This document shows, piece by piece, positions 23,406 to 36,024 of a stretch of 64,000 nt of DNA. The first letter of the stretch is position 1. Each line of letters opens with the position of its first letter. Origin of the DNA: Myoxocephalus aenaeus (Eukaryota > Chordata > Actinopteri > Perciformes > Cottidae). A program made the translations under genes and the position numbers. The stretch lies in assembly GCA_038501785.1 (NCBI GenBank), contig JBAMJR010000053.1:1627001-1691000 (forward strand), written 5' to 3'. The notes beneath the pieces are model-generated. The model saw nothing but the letters and a program-made list of their open reading frames with translations, had not been told where the DNA came from and did no database searches.

Positions 23406-25891
23406 ATGATGAGTAAATAGTTAAAGTTAATGAATCCTTGAAAAAAGAGATGCAGTGAAATAAATCATCTACCGATGCAATGTCACACAGAGATGAGTCA
23501 CCATGGAAAGAAAAAACATTGTGACAGTGATGGAACTGTGCAGAGGATCACCTAAAAGGGCTTTTATTACAGCGCCAGTGTAATCAGGAGTAACACATGG
23601 TCTATTTAATCGGCTCTGCTCCATTCAAGGCCAGCTGAGTGACTTATCCTCTCCATTGAGCACAAAATCTCCTCATTAATGGCCTCTGCACAAAGAAAGA
23701 GGGATGAGTTTTCACTCCACCACGCGAATAATGGAGTGCATTCTTTACAAAACCGGAATAACAAAGACAAGGTCAACTGGAGCATATACGTACGCTGTTA
23801 CTCATATATTTATTACACAAGGGGTTCAGGTTTTGGGGTTTCCCCCTGTAGTATTTCTTTTGTTTCATTGCGTTCAATTGACAATCAGGCATACAAAAAA
23901 AGTGCAGTGATTTTAATTTTAGTCATTTTCAGCCATAATTTCACTTTCACTCTTGTGCAAATAAAGAAAAATCAGGTGCCATGTCAATTTACAGATTAAA
24001 TTAACACATTCATAAAGACTGTAGCTTTATTCTGGTTCAAACCAGTTTTTCCCATTTGAAACTAAAGAGCAGAGGGTACAAAGGTATGTGAGCCCGTGGT
24101 TCCCAGCCTTTTGTAGTCCGATGGATCCCAGACCCCTGTCAGATTAAATCAATACTACCCGTCATGTTCAAAGCCTGTTCATTTTAATTTAATCATTCTT
24201 ACTTAATCTGCCACTCTGAGTAGTTGTTACATTACAACTACTCAGAGTGGCAGATTAAGTTGGAAGTTTCCATCATTTATCCCATTATTTTTATCTATTT
24301 CAAACGTTTTGCTAATAATTAAACCATTTATCCCAGCAGATACTTAGCCTTTACGTTTAGCAAAAGATTTCAGCCATCAAGCTAGCTGTTACGTTTTAGC
24401 GCCCTAATTATTCAACCGTTTATCCATAACATTTAGATACTTAAAACCATTTAGTTATTACTATTTGCAATTTATTCATAGATTTTAACCATGTCAACCT
24501 CACTTTTAGTTATTTGAACCAACGAGCTGGCTCCTATATATTCAACCATGTATCCAACGCCTTCGTTTAGCCAACCATTTACACCATTTAAGTTACTTTT
24601 AGGGACTTTTAAAGAAATATCGGTGCGGCTAATTTGTGGATTTTTACGATTCTAAATTTAGCAGCAGTTGCAGAGACATCGCGAGGAGGCGCGATGGAAA
24701 ACAGGTCTGAGACAGGTCCTAGAGGCACAACCCAGCTATCTGGCGAGCGCTATCTGGCGAGCGCAAGCTGGCGAGTGCTAGCTGACGAGCACAGTTGTTC
24801 TCAAACAGTGCAGCCACAAGTTCTTAGCTAGCTCCCTGACAACCACCAGGTAGCGGGACCAGCCCCGGCTCGACCCCGACACGGGCAGAGGGGACGCGGG
24901 CAGCAGCAGCAGCAACAGCGGCTGATAAACCGCCGCGGCTTGTTTATGATTAAATACGACTTTTTTTATTTATTTAGTAGATGCAGCTTATAAAAGGGTG
25001 CGCTTTATTACCCGCATTTTACGGTACTCCCAAATTGTCCAAACTGCAGAAGTGCCACCTGGGGAACAAATCCACAGTGATGTCGTCTCCTGTGAATGTT
25101 ATTGTGTTTGTGTCTGCATGGGTCAAATACTTCATATCTGAGTGAATGTGAGTACATGGCTGTACATGTGTGTGTAATATATACAGTATCCTCTGTATGT
25201 GAAGAGCACAAGTAGATTACTTTGAGCTCAAATGGGCCAGGGACACATGACCGCCTTATAAGAGGGAGCTAAGCAGGTATAGGGGACGACTAGCGGCTGA
25301 GTCATGATAAGGAGCGACACAGATAGAGTGTGAGTCACCTGGTGACGGTGAATCACTGTGAAACCGTGTCTGTAGATGATTTATTAGTTTTTCTCAATTG
25401 CCCACGATGATGAAAGGTGCTGAGTTCTTGGTGCACTCGACTCCTCTGACCAACTGGACCAACCTCCATGACTCTTTGTGTGCATTTAACCCTGAGTGAT
25501 TGGGTTCGTACACACAATCCTTCATCAGCGCAGCATTATGCAGCTATTTGTGGAGCTGCTTGGCTTAGCGCTGCCTGTAAACACCGAGCCCATGTACTAT
25601 TCATACGCCTGACACAGCAACTCCTCTCTCCCACAAGGATTACACACACACACACCAGCATAACCACCAGTAGCAACACCAGACCACAGCCTACTTCAGG
25701 CTGAGCACGTTTCAGCTGAGCCACCAGTATTTCAATTCACGACATGCTTTTTAATAAAAAGCACTGACGCAATCGCATATTCACAATCGGACACTCGCAT
25801 AGGCAAAGGGCTCAAATATGAAAAACAATACGCAAAGTTAGAATACAAAGTAGGTTTGAGTTTCAGTACATTGTGAATGCAGAGGTCACAT

Positions 25892-25965
<74 letters not shown>

Positions 25966-26087
25966 ACGGAGCAGTAAGCGTCACAGAGCCATTCGAGCCA
26001 CAGGATGACCAGTTTGAGCCATGACACCCAGTCTACCCAGTCGAGCCAGGCTTGAGGAAATACCGCATTCATCTGGCAAACGCCAAT

Positions 26088-26166
<79 letters not shown>

Positions 26167-26689
26167 GGAGAGAGAGGAAATGTGCTGCTTATTCAGAAGC
26201 AATTTATGTCAATGATTAGTTCCGCAGCTGGGAGACGTATTCGTATTTCAAGCGGGAAGAAATTATTTTTAACATTTGTGAGCATGACATAGATACTGAT
26301 TCACTGCAGGTATTCTCTTGCCACAATTTGCCGCCAAAAGTTAAACTGTCCCCAATTTATTTTGTTTTGCCACACTTCTTTTGCCAGCCGCAGCTTTCCA
26401 TAGACATTGCACTGCAGCCTGCAGGCGGGCCTCATATCGCCACTCCATTTGAGCTAAACGCTCACCACTGTGGAAAAAGCATTTGCAAAGCAGGAAGTAA
26501 GTAAAAGTACCAGCTCGTTTGCATCTGTAAAGTGGTGAAAAAGCCACGAGCTCCTAAGCACGTAGACACACAGACTGATATCTGTTTGGATCAAGTGCCA
26601 CATTATTATGGAAAGCCTCAAAACAGTGTCAACTTTACAGTGGCGCTTTAGGAAAAGTCTGTGGAACACAAACATCAAGAGAATAGGAT
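23406..26689. other. Spacer C between duplicated blocks; no gene recognised
   Basis: Present once only. Contains a perfect 27-bp-arm hairpin (24201-24260), a hAT-like end at about 24092, a region related to the 4921-5264 MITE (about 24820-25024), and (TG)n tracts at 25893-25965 and 26091-26147, the latter followed by (GA)n. Confidence 0.6.
24201..24260. repeat. Perfect inverted repeat, 27-bp arms
   Basis: 24201-24227 is exactly complementary to 24234-24260; the loop is 6 nt. Confidence 0.92.
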
Positions 26690-26971
26690 GGCTTAAAAAG
26701 AAATAACACTGTGTGTTGCTGCTCTGTAATCTTTAAAATAATGTGGGTTTGCAAAGGGATTTTGTAGCGTGTTGGCAGCCCAGGTTTTCTGCATCTTTGC
26801 ATCAATTCAGAAACACAATGTAGATGATTTAGTTTTTTATTCCTTCCTTATTTTATTTTCACCAAGCACTCACACCACACTAAGGTTTTTAGTGTTTTTA
26901 AAATCGGCCACAGAATTTGAATTTATCACCATTATACTTGCGAGTACGATAATCTCATGTTGGGCACAATC

Positions 26972-27009
<38 letters not shown>

Positions 27010-27637
27010 GACAGACAGAGAGAGAGAGAGAGCGTCATTTCCGAGTAACATCCTGAATGCACGCAGTCTCTCCAGATTGGCCAGATGAGGGCCGTGCTTC
27101 TCACGGTGTGACTCATGAATCTTGTGAATAGGTGAGATAGTGAAGGCAGGACACGTTGTAGATTAACTCCGTAAAAGGCAACACGATAAGAGCAGACGTG
27201 ACACGAATGTTGGACTTGGGCCAATGAAAATAAGCAAACAGCAAACACTGTATATGTTCCAGGAGTTCATTTATTGGTCCAGCAGATGCAAAATCAACTG
27301 TAAAACATGTCCTCTCATGCACAGTCCGCCGATTCAAACAAGGTGCCGCCTCTCGCTCCAAGCATCCAAAACTACATACAAATAAATAAAGAATATAATA
27401 AAACAGTTTTTACAAAAAACAATTTTTCAAGTATCTCGAGCAGAAATGTTAAAAGTTTTACTGAGGCGAGCAGCAGCTTCGTTCTCAACAGATCAGACCT
27501 TCCATTAGTACAAAAATACTTCTATACGCTCATCAAAAGACTCCCGAGGAAGTCACCTACTATGCAGTTATCCTGTATGTACATTCATATTCACAAAGAT
27601 ATTATTAACAACACGCATTGTTATCAGAAAAATAGAT
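26690..27637. repeat. Segmental duplication, block B, first copy
   Basis: Repeated at 29713-31984. Contains a (GA)n tract (26979-27032) that is longer and rearranged in the second copy. The end of block B joins directly to the start of the second copy of block A, the expected junction of a tandem duplication. Confidence 0.9.
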
Positions 27638-27976
27638 GAATGTTGGCGTGTCTGCAGCCTGGCACAATCCTATTAGTCGGCCATCTCGAATCCATTAACT
27701 TGGCGAGGAATAAGGAAGAGTCTGGAAGTAAGCCGCTGTTGTCCAACAACATCAAAAGCCCTTTGAGGTGCTGTAGCCACCTTGGCAAGATGTAGCTCTT
27801 TTTCAATCCAGCGACTGATCTAGAGTCTGTTTGGGCCCAAAGGGAGGGATGTTAATGGGTCCACTGCCAAGGCGGTTGGCACCAAAACGCCTGTCCTCTG
27901 AAGTCCTCAGAACAAACATGTGTGATGATTGGATAGCAACACACACTGCGAAGATATATGTTGCAATGTGACTGAG

Positions 27977-28352
27977 TGTAACGGTACGGTGCACCAGGAC
28001 CCAGAAGCACGACTCTCGACACAGCTGTAGCAAATAAGAGTCTTTTACTGGCAGGAACGAAACAGGCAGAAACAGGTAGACACAAAACAACGCTGGAGAG
28101 CTTGGTCGGAAACACACAAGACAATCTGGCAGGGGACAAGTGCAAGTGAGGGGACCTAAGTAGTGAAGACTAATGAGGGAATGTGCTACAGGTGAGACGG
28201 GCATGAACAGGTGAATGGAATGAGGACTGACGAGGAGGGAGTGACTGACGGAACGAGGGGGGCGTGGAGCAAGATCTGAAATGACAGGACAGTTAGTAAA
28301 CAGACAGGATGAAAACAACGAGCAGTGAAATGTGTGGAGCTGAACCGTGACA
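27977..28352 (-). mobile_element. Solo-LTR-like element, second copy
   Basis: Duplicate of the element at 22376-22741. The right flank now reads ATGAG instead of CTGAG, so one base of the target duplication has changed since the segment was copied. Confidence 0.55.
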
Positions 28353-28781
28353 ATGAGTTCTTCTCTGCATGACAGTTGGATGATGAAGGCCAAGCAGCAG
28401 CAGCAGCAGGCTCTGCAACTGTTTGGCCTTGAGGCAACAAAGTGTTTGACTTCACCCAGCAGCATGATGGGGCAGTTATTTAGTGCAACGTTTGATGTTA
28501 ATTCATTTGTGTTGGAGAGAATTGACCCTTTCCATCGCACCCAGTCCTCTATTCTTAAATTGGCTATTTTTAAGTCAAAATTGTTTCCGGTGGGGCCGTC
28601 CCGGGCCCCTGCAGTGTAAAGCACATTCCATGTAACCGCAAAATAAAATCCAGCGAGGGATCTTTGTCACCTCTCATCCTTCTGGACTTCCTGTTGTTGA
28701 ACCCCACTGTACACAATCCAATAACGGCTCATGACTAATGCTCAATAGACTGTATATTGAAGGTAAAGTGTGAGTATCAAC

Positions 28782-29480
28782 TAGGGCTGGGCGGTATGGC
28801 CAAAAATCCATATCACGGTATTTTGTAGGATTCTGTCGGTTTCACGGTATATCACGGTATTTTTTTTCTCCGAATAAACACATTAATTTATTGACGCCGA
28901 AAAGGACCGCCCGCCATCGTTATTCACCACTCGCTCGCAACTGGCCAGCAGCTGTTTGTACGTTGGTACATAGATTGTGTTAGGAAGCTAAACCTGGAGG
29001 GATTTAGGACCCAGGGGAATGTCGTTATTTCATATCCCTTCATACTGGTGGCACATGCGCAGTCGTAACGACTATTGTCATTCTTCGGCAGGCAGCAACA
29101 TTTCATGTTTACAGTCACAGCTGCGTGTCCAGCGGTCTGAGCTACTTATGTCTTACGGATAGAGGTTGACTTATGGTTTCAAAGAAATGACATCGACAAA
29201 ATGCATTCTGGGTAAAGCCCGCCCACTCAGCCGCACCGGAAGAGACTTCTTCCTGCACATGAAGAGTCTTCCTGTGTGGGCGGGCATTTTGGCGAAGTTA
29301 TTTACCCAGCATGCATCTTCCGATGTCATTCCCTCTCCATGAGAGCTAAGTAGCTCCGTCCGCTGCTCCTTCAGCTTCAAGCTGTGAATGTTAAATGTTG
29401 TTGCCTGCCAAAGCCCGGCGACCGGTATGACGGTATATGAAAAATTCATACCGGTTCAGCCGGTATACCGCACAGCCCTA
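28782..29480. mobile_element. 699-bp non-autonomous hAT element, TAGGGCTG ends
   Basis: Terminal TAGGGCTG and CAGCCCTA with subterminal CACGGTAT motifs, flanked by exact 8-bp duplications GTATCAAC (28774-28781, 29481-29488). The corresponding site in block A copy 1 (about 23166) is uninterrupted and carries GTATCAAC once. Confidence 0.92.
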
Positions 29481-29712
29481 GTATCAACCTTTGTTTTCCA
29501 GTGCCTTTAGTTATATATTTATAAGCAGGGAGATAAACATCATAGCTCTACAGCTGTAACAGCCAGGAGACAGAACTGGATGCAACAAAAGAGACACTAA
29601 GAGTTATTATGACATAACATTTTACTAAAAGCTGGTCACACAATCCACTTAAAACAATGCATCATATTTTCCCCTTTTCACATTGTAATTCTGCTGCCGT
29701 TTAACTAGCTTA

Positions 29713-31984
29713 AAAAGAAATAACACTGTGTGTTGCTGCTCTGTAATCTTTAAAACAGTGTTTTTCAACCTTTTTTGAGCCGCGGCACATTTTCTACAAT
29801 AAAAAATCCCGCGGCACACCAACAACCCAAAAAGTTACAAAATGTCACATTGTAGCATAACACAGCCTGTATGGTAGCTCATTATTGCACTACCTACTGG
29901 CATGGAAGAGTATTCAGTGGTTCAAGTAAACCAGATTGCTCCATCAGACAAAAAAAGAAGTGTTATCACTTTGTTAGAAAAATGAAAATAAAGTTATGCA
30001 AAAAAGAACTAATATTTAGTTACTACTAAATATCTTATTGTGGAAAACAATAAGCTATTGCAAAACAAAACGGAATGAGTGCAGATGAGTGAGCATCAGG
30101 TTGTATCAGTATTAGTGGCTGCAGTGAGCTGCTTTCCTCTACACATCTTTTTAAAACGGGGTTGTAGATTTGATACGGCTCTCAATTCATGCTCCATGAT
30201 GAGACACAACAGCAGAAAGCCGACCTCACGGAGATCTCATAAAGATCGGCTTTTGGCGAAATGCCAAGAATCGGCGCATGCGCAGCGTAACCTGTTAACG
30301 GCGGACTGTGAACATTTAAAACCAGCATTTCCTCTTGCGCCCCACCTGTAATAAATACCTGTAATAAAGGTATTACACCTGTAATAAATACCGCCCCAGT
30401 TTGATAAATACTGACTTAAAGGAAACATGGTGTTCATTTATTTTAATGACGACCACAAAGTGAGCAGGCTTTATCACTGCAGTGTATTTTTCAGGCTTTT
30501 GGAAGAATATTTCCAGAGCCTCTCTGAGTCAGAAACGTCATTGATGAGCTCCAGGCTGTTTGTCTTGACCTGCAAACACATGAACTGTTAGGCTTTAACA
30601 GTGAGAGCTCATATCTTAAAATACTGATAGCTTCAGCAGCAAATCCCATTGTGAAAAGCACGCGACATATTTTTCGCCGCTCTCTGTCTCTGTCTCTCTC
30701 TCTCTCTCCGCTGTGTCTCACCTGTGCAGCGCATCGGGCGGAACTGCGCGTGCGACACAGAGCAGAGTTGTAGACGCGACCCAGAAATGACATGCTGTGT
30801 AGATAAGATCAATAACATACGGCCGTTTAGTTTGTTTAATAGCAGAACAAGGTGCAGACCTGTTCTATATTACTCTACCAGCCACTATATTGCAGCTCAG
30901 ACGCTCAACAATGGAAAATCATTTGCGGCAACTAAATAATATTTTTTTGGACCAATTAAGTGAAATTGGACATTTTCCCACGGCACACCTGACGATCTCT
31001 CACGGCACAGTGGTGTGCCGCGGCACAGTGGTTGACAATCACTGCTTTAAAATAATGTGGGTTTGCAAAGGGATTTTGTAGCGTGTTGGCAGCCCAGGTT
31101 TTCTGCATCTTTGCATCAATTCAGAAACACAATGTAGATGATTTAGTTTTTTATTCCTTCCTTATTTTATTTTCACCAAGCACTCACACCACACTAAGGT
31201 TTTTAGTGTTTTTAAAATCGGCCACAGAATTTGAATTTATCACCATTATACTTGCGAGTACGATAATCTCATGTTGGGCACAATCTTTTCAGAGAGAGAG
31301 AGAGAGAGAGAGAGTGAGACAGACAGAGAGAGAGAGAGAGAGAGAGAGTGAGAGAGTGAAACAAAGAGAGAGAGAGAGAGCGTCATTTCCGAGTAACATC
31401 CTGAATGCACGCAGTCTCTCCAGATTGGCCAGATGAGGGCCGTGCTTCTCACGGTGTGACTCCTGAATCTTGTGAATAGGTGAGATAGTGAAGGCAGGAC
31501 ACGTTGTAGATTAACTCCGTAAAAGGAAACACGATAAGAGCAGACGTGACACGAATGTTGGACTTGGGCCAATGAAAATAAGCAAACAGCAAACACTGTA
31601 TATGTTCCAGGAGTTCATTTATTGGTCCAGCAGATGCAAAATCAACTGTAAAACATACTGTCCTCTCATGCACAGTCCGCCGATTCAAACAAGGTGCCGC
31701 CTCTCGCTCCAAGCATCCAAAACTACATACAAATAAATAAAGAATATAATAAAACAGTTTTTACAAAAAACAATTTTTCAAGTATCTCGAGCAGAAATGT
31801 TAAAAGTTTTACTGAGGCGAGCAGCAGCTTCGTTCTCAACAGATCAGACCTTCCATTAGTACAAAAATACTTCTATACGCTCATCAAAAGACTCCCGAGG
31901 AAGTCACCTACTATGCAGTTATCCTGTATGTACATTCATATTCACAAAGATATTATTAACAACACGCATTGTTTTCAGAAAAAT
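29713..31984. repeat. Segmental duplication, block B, second copy
   Basis: Copy of 26690-27637 with a 1289-bp hAT insertion (29756-31044) and an expanded (GA)n region (31290-31380). Confidence 0.9.
29756..31044 (+). mobile_element. 1.29-kb non-autonomous hAT element, CAGTGTTTTTCAACC family, copy 1
   Basis: Ends CAGTGTTTTTCAACC and GGTTGACAATCACTG, flanked by CTTTAAAA (29748-29755, 31045-31052). The empty site is preserved near 26734. The same element occurs at 56557 and 61034. No transposase is visible; the small ORFs are shared by the copies only because the DNA is nearly identical. Confidence 0.93.
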
Positions 31985-34203
31985 ATAGGTGCTTACATTT
32001 GTGCGTAGCATGGCAGCAAAAAGGACATCGAGGGACAACACTGTCAGATGATCGGCATGCGCTGTAGCGTCGGAACTACACAAAATAAATAGTAAAACTG
32101 TGAAAAGTTAAATATCGATGTGATATGTGGAGTTATTAGGTGAAACGTAGTGGCCCTTCTCGAGCAAGAGAAGCTGCGTCAGGCTTGCGAAACAAGCTCT
32201 ACAGGCACTCTATGGCAAAAATCACCTCCATTACCGTGATATGGAAAAAAAAACATAGACACAAAAAAAAATACAAATTTATCCCCATTGTGCAAAATAA
32301 TCACTTATTTTATAGTGTCAAATAATAACGCTCTTTCTTTGCACACATTTTAGAAGAAGAAAAAAAAGTGCATTAAAAAAAAAAGTGCTTCTGAAGAAGT
32401 GCCAAAGAGTTTACAATGTAAACTTAAAATCTATATCCTTTTTCTTTTCTTTCTTATTAACAGTGCAATCAGAAGTAAAAAGAAAAAAGGATGGGCCAAG
32501 AGACTTAACCTCACCGTGAGGGTCGGTCTTTGTCTCTCCAAAATAATAAACCAGGAGAAAGTGGTCTCTGTGAAATACAACAGGACTGTCGCTTTAAACG
32601 AGTCACAGTTCTCCTCTTTCAGTCGGAATACATTGCACACGTGACGTTAAGGGTCTTGCTTCGTAATGACATGTCTTTGCGCAGAAATATCTGATGGGAC
32701 AGCAATTAAATAATCATGATCCTTTTTGAATAATAAAAAGTACGGTTACTTGTGTCCTTTGCTGACAAAACGATTTGAAAAATAACTTTGATTTAACTTA
32801 TTCCTTGTCGTTTCATGAGCAGTGAAGCCTTTTGTCAGCGACCCACTTTTCCGGCCTTCAGAGCCACGCGATAACTTCGGCGCCGTTTCATTGGCAGGGC
32901 TGCAGGACGTCACGGAGGATAGAAGAGTTTCTCCTCAGGTTCTGTAGGCAGAAAAGAAAGAAAGCGCCACCGACACCGTTAAGGCTTGAGACGACTTCTG
33001 CGTTGCAGCAACTATGGACTATGCAACGCGTCACATTTTGTCCGCCAGAGATTCAAAAGACGGTGCAGAAATGATACTCTCTCAGGTAGTGTAATCCCTG
33101 AACCGCAAGCTACATCACCTGTGATGTCTTTGGAGACGATTCCTCAGATATGGGTTTATGAGTATGAACAGGTTGCTGAGGCTGACTGTGCGTGTGTGTG
33201 TGTCTGCACAGAGATAATCCCGAGGTGATTAGACGGGAAGCTGACAAGATCCTCACACACCCGACAGCGTTAACCAAGCGTTTCCACCGTGCCAGCAAAA
33301 CTAGCACAGACATGTTTGATTGACTATGGCAGAGGCTTTTTTGTTTTGTTTTATTTTCTAAACTACTAAAAATGTTCCATTAAAAAAAAAAAAGAAACTA
33401 CAGACTTTCTATTGGAAAGTAGAAAGTGGTTTTATGACCGTCCCTTTTCATTTAGCTTGTGAATATTGTCAGCTCGTTAGCAATTTCTTTTTGCTAACTT
33501 TAGCATATACATTTGTGTCTTCGCTAAATGAGCCTATGTCTATTTTTTTAGGCTATATTAGCATAGTTTGGTCCTAAAAAACATTTGCTTTTGTTTGCAT
33601 TTGATATAGCCAACAATACTTTCAATTTAGCTTCTGAACATTGTCGTTTGTTAGAACATTAACAAGCTCACCATGGTTGTTGTTTTACTGTTCATATATT
33701 TGACGAGCTCAAAACAAGCACATCTAGTGGCAGCTAGCTTTAGCGCGTTACATTTGAGCCTTTGCTAAATAAGTTAATGGTTTGATTCCAACGGAGCATC
33801 AACTAAAGAGGGATTCATCTGAGGTCATTAGCGTCAGATGAGGCTGCTGGCAGAACTACAGTATGAAGCAACTGCAAAGCCGCTACGCTAACTTTACCTT
33901 TGAAAGACTAAGAGTGAAACCACTTTCAGATAATGGAGGATGGTTCGTCTTTAAGCAGGACAAGAATGTGCCAAAATTGAGCCGATTGTTGGGACGACAA
34001 CAACAATGACGACGGCTGCAGGAATGTACTCCTAAATGTTCCAGTGACTCAAGTCTGGAACACTACAGATTTACTGTACGAGCATGTTCAGGCAAAAAGT
34101 CAGTATACTGAAATATGATGCACTCATCATAATACATATTCACAAATATGATTAATAGAGGTAATACAATGTAAATGTGACTGTTTGACTAAGTGAGTCA
34201 ATA
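31985..34203. other. No gene recognised (downstream of pfkfb3)
   Basis: Anonymous sequence between the duplicated block and the pfkfb3 3' end. No complete mobile element or coding exon was seen; a longer pfkfb3 3' UTR could extend into it. Confidence 0.5.
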
Positions 34204-34209
34204 TTTATT
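34204..34209 (-). terminator. Candidate pfkfb3 polyadenylation signal
   Basis: AATAAA on the minus strand, about 160 nt beyond the pfkfb3 stop codon at 34368. It is the first canonical hexamer I see downstream. A longer 3' UTR using a later signal cannot be excluded. Confidence 0.4.
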
Positions 34210-34367
34210 TACGTAATTTAACATTGTCTCTCCTGAGAAAATAACTGCCAGCAGTGAACACCAGTAAAGGAAAATAAAGCGACAGAGAGAGAGAGTGGAG
34301 GGATGAGATAAGAAAACAAAAACAAAATAAACAGCAGAAGCCAGAAGTACTCGAACTGAGCGAATAC

Positions 34368-35988
34368 TTACAGGCAAACTTTGCCCAGCCAGTGCTGTAA
34401 GGTGCCGAGGAGAAGGCAGCGCAGCAAAAGAGGACAGGAAACAAGTGAGTGAACATGCATGCCGTTTACACAGAGAGGAACCAGATGAAGGAAATGGGTT
34501 TTTAGCGTCTCGTCATGTCCTAAATCCTGTTTTCCTTCCGGATAAAAAGAGAATCCTCGGTAGAAACGCAAACCTTTTGCTTCTGGCGACTTGAGTCTGA
34601 ATAAATTGGATTCTGGCTTTAAGAAACTAAACCCTAGTAACTCTACATATGTATTGCTATGAAAGTGTGTTTATAAAAAGGAAGCTACCTGTCCGGCCAG
34701 GGCGAGAGGGAGGTGTGAGGGGCTGCAGAGTGCCAGCGAGGCGACGGATGGCGGCAGCTCGGGGATCGAAGCCTCGTCTAGGTCGTCGATGCGAGGTTTC
34801 TTGATGTTTGACTCGGGGCTGGTCAGAGGAGTCACACTGTTCCGCCTGATCAAGGTGCCAGGACCCCATCTCACCTCCTGCAGGGTCAGAAATATTAAGA
34901 CGCTCAGACTCGAGAATGAAGTGGCGTTCGGAAGTATTGTAGACACGTTATTATCTTTATAAAAGAGAGAAAATGAATGTGCAGTTTCGGGTGTAAATAG
35001 CCATTAATCTCAAAAGGGGCCCGAGCTATATCCAGTTCTTCGCAACTTTTTTTTCTGTTGTGATGAACCGTCACCCACAATAGTCACACAGGATGTGACG
35101 TTGACCTCAGTTCTGTGTGTGGACGAGAATAATATTTCCAGTTTATCAAGCGTTACCTCCGGTCTGTCTCTGTGGGTGTTCACCGCCTCCACATTCAGAG
35201 AGATGGACTCCACCTTGCACCCGTAGGCGACCGGGGTGAGCTTCAGCACCGTGTGGAGGGGACACTTCAGGTAGGGCATCTCCTCTGGAATAAAAGGAAG
35301 AAGAGGAGAAACACATGGATGTGAACACAGATGCATCAGATTGGAGTGTCATAACTCTAATTTTAAGATTATGACACACAAACCAGAGGGTTTAAGGGAC
35401 TTGTAGTACCCACCTGCACTCTTATCCAGGAAGTAGGCCAGCAGGCAGCGCATGACGGCCTGGTGGCAGATAACCAGGACGTTCTCTTGCCTCTCCAGGT
35501 CCATGATGACCGGCTCCACCCGCTGGACCAGGTCCTGGTAGGACTGTAATCAAGATCGGGAGGGTGGGGTTGTTAATTATTAAACTTTATTTGATCGTAG
35601 TTTTATCATATACCTTGGAAGTAGAGTTTGATTTTTAAATCTAAAATTATTATCTGGATTATTTTGCTCGATATTGGGACCAAAATCTAAATAACTGCTC
35701 TGTATTTTAGGTTTGTTAGTGTGTGGGCGTCCGGTGGTGGTAGATGGTGTGTGTACCTCTCCAGCAGGGTAGCGGTAGTAGTATTTATCTTCATCTCTCA
35801 AAGCAAACTCATCCGGAAATTTGTCCCTTATCTCGCCGTACGTCATCTCTTCACAGACCCCCTAAAAAGAACAAAGAAGGAGTATTCAGACCTGCACTGA
35901 GTCAGTGCCGAACAGCGTCACTCGTCGAGAAGCTGACAAACTATGATCATTATGGGTTTCATTTCTTCTTTTGGCAATACCCAAGTGT

Positions 35989-36024
<36 letters not shown>

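Larger units (their letters stand above)
27638..29713. repeat. Segmental duplication, block A, second copy
   Basis: Copy of 22021-23405, interrupted by a hAT element at 28782-29480. Its end is fused to block B at CTTAAA, a short identity shared by both breakpoints. Confidence 0.9.

Noticed and set aside
27803..28624. 273-codon minus-strand ORF, the longest in the window, with a partial copy at 22444-23016
   Set aside because: It runs through the duplicated block and the solo-LTR-like element, contains poly-Cys/Ala from a CAG run, and its frame differs between the two copies; no domain is recognisable.
30079..30351. Small ORFs repeated in the three CAGTGTTTTTCAACC elements
   Set aside because: Shared because the elements are near-identical copies; frames shift between copies and no transposase motif is present.
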